DNA of 64,000 nt. Source: Micromonospora sp. WMMD980. Its GTDB lineage: Bacteria; Actinomycetota; Actinomycetes; Mycobacteriales; Micromonosporaceae. Where the stretch lies: the NCBI RefSeq assembly GCF_029626035.1, contig NZ_JARUBE010000003.1, positions 1,178,001-1,242,000 of the forward strand. Direction: 5' to 3'. A model generated the notes under the pieces. The model searched no databases. It was not told the DNA's origin and was given only the letters and a program-made list of their open reading frames with translations. Shown here piece by piece: positions 63,909-64,000 of the stretch (the stretch's first letter is position 1; each line of letters starts with the position of its first letter). Made by a program: the position numbers and the translations under genes.

Positions 63909-64000
63909 CTATACCCCGCACGGGCGTCGTAGGTTGCACGCACCGCCGGAGTCGTTGCTGTCGACCAGCTCGGCTTCGGCGGCCCAGGCGTGGTGGTCAC
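63909..64000 (-). CDS. C-terminal end of an unknown gene (partial)
   Basis: The minus strand from the window edge reads DHHAWAAEAELVDSNDSGGA, then CNLRRPCGV and a stop at 63909-63911. The coding character is good but the gene lies mostly outside the window and is not recognised. The stop overlaps the region just before the sigma-factor remnant. Confidence 0.3.
   Translation of the reverse strand, partial: DHHAWAAEAELVDSNDSGGACNLRRPCGV

Overview
The window is high-GC actinomycete chromosome. Codon use, short ATGA-type operon overlaps, nickel SOD, des-type siderophore genes and the many paralogues suggest Micromonosporaceae (Micromonospora or a close relative), inferred from gene content only. 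No rRNA, tRNA or CRISPR array was seen.

Layout: 1-0.8 kb, end of a secreted GH12 cellulase with a CBM13 domain. 1.2-11.9 kb, redox and stress genes: LtrA, alcohol dehydrogenase, an XRE regulator beside a cupin/CMD/aldo-keto reductase operon, SoxR with flavin reductase and nickel SOD, and an efflux MFS with TetR and MarR regulators. 12-16.7 kb, an unusual radical SAM protein divergent from an FprA-type reductase, then a thioesterase and a LysE exporter. 16.7-23 kb, a compact set of TsaD, peptide deformylase, alanyl-tRNA synthetase, a CGNR protein, a Fur-family regulator and Fe/Mn SOD. Its two divergent or near-divergent promoters carry matching Nur-like boxes. 23.2-25.1 kb, a retron: reverse transcriptase with a recognisable msr-msd RNA bounded by a perfect 16-bp a1/a2 inverted repeat. 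25.2-30.8 kb, an ECF sigma/anti-sigma/ABC operon whose last gene runs into a mosaic of truncated genes and an IS701-like remnant. 31-34.2 kb, a small envelope operon and a complete ISAs1-family element with 21-bp ends and an 8-bp target duplication. 34.6-43.6 kb, AI-2E transporter, SpoIIE phosphatase, FGGY kinase, ZIP transporter and a predicted pseudokinase.

44.7-63.3 kb is a large iron-regulated locus. It combines a complete desferrioxamine-type NRPS-independent pathway (decarboxylase, N-hydroxylase, acyltransferase, synthetase, exporter) with a second NRPS-independent set (ATP-grasp ligase, two IucA/IucC synthetases, a DAP/ornithine-type decarboxylase) whose composition recalls vibrioferrin (pvs) clusters. 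RhtX-like uptake, a siderophore-interacting reductase, a penicillin acylase-acyltransferase fusion, a DUF2470 protein and a zinc-ribbon-less ribosomal S4 paralogue share the locus. Four strong iron boxes (IdeR/DmdR type) and one weaker copy sit at its promoters. The right edge holds a sigma-factor pseudogene.

Most notable are the retron RNA, the double siderophore locus, the Nur-like regulon of translation-enzyme paralogues, and a four-copy 57-bp repeat expanded in frame at the desB-desC junction.
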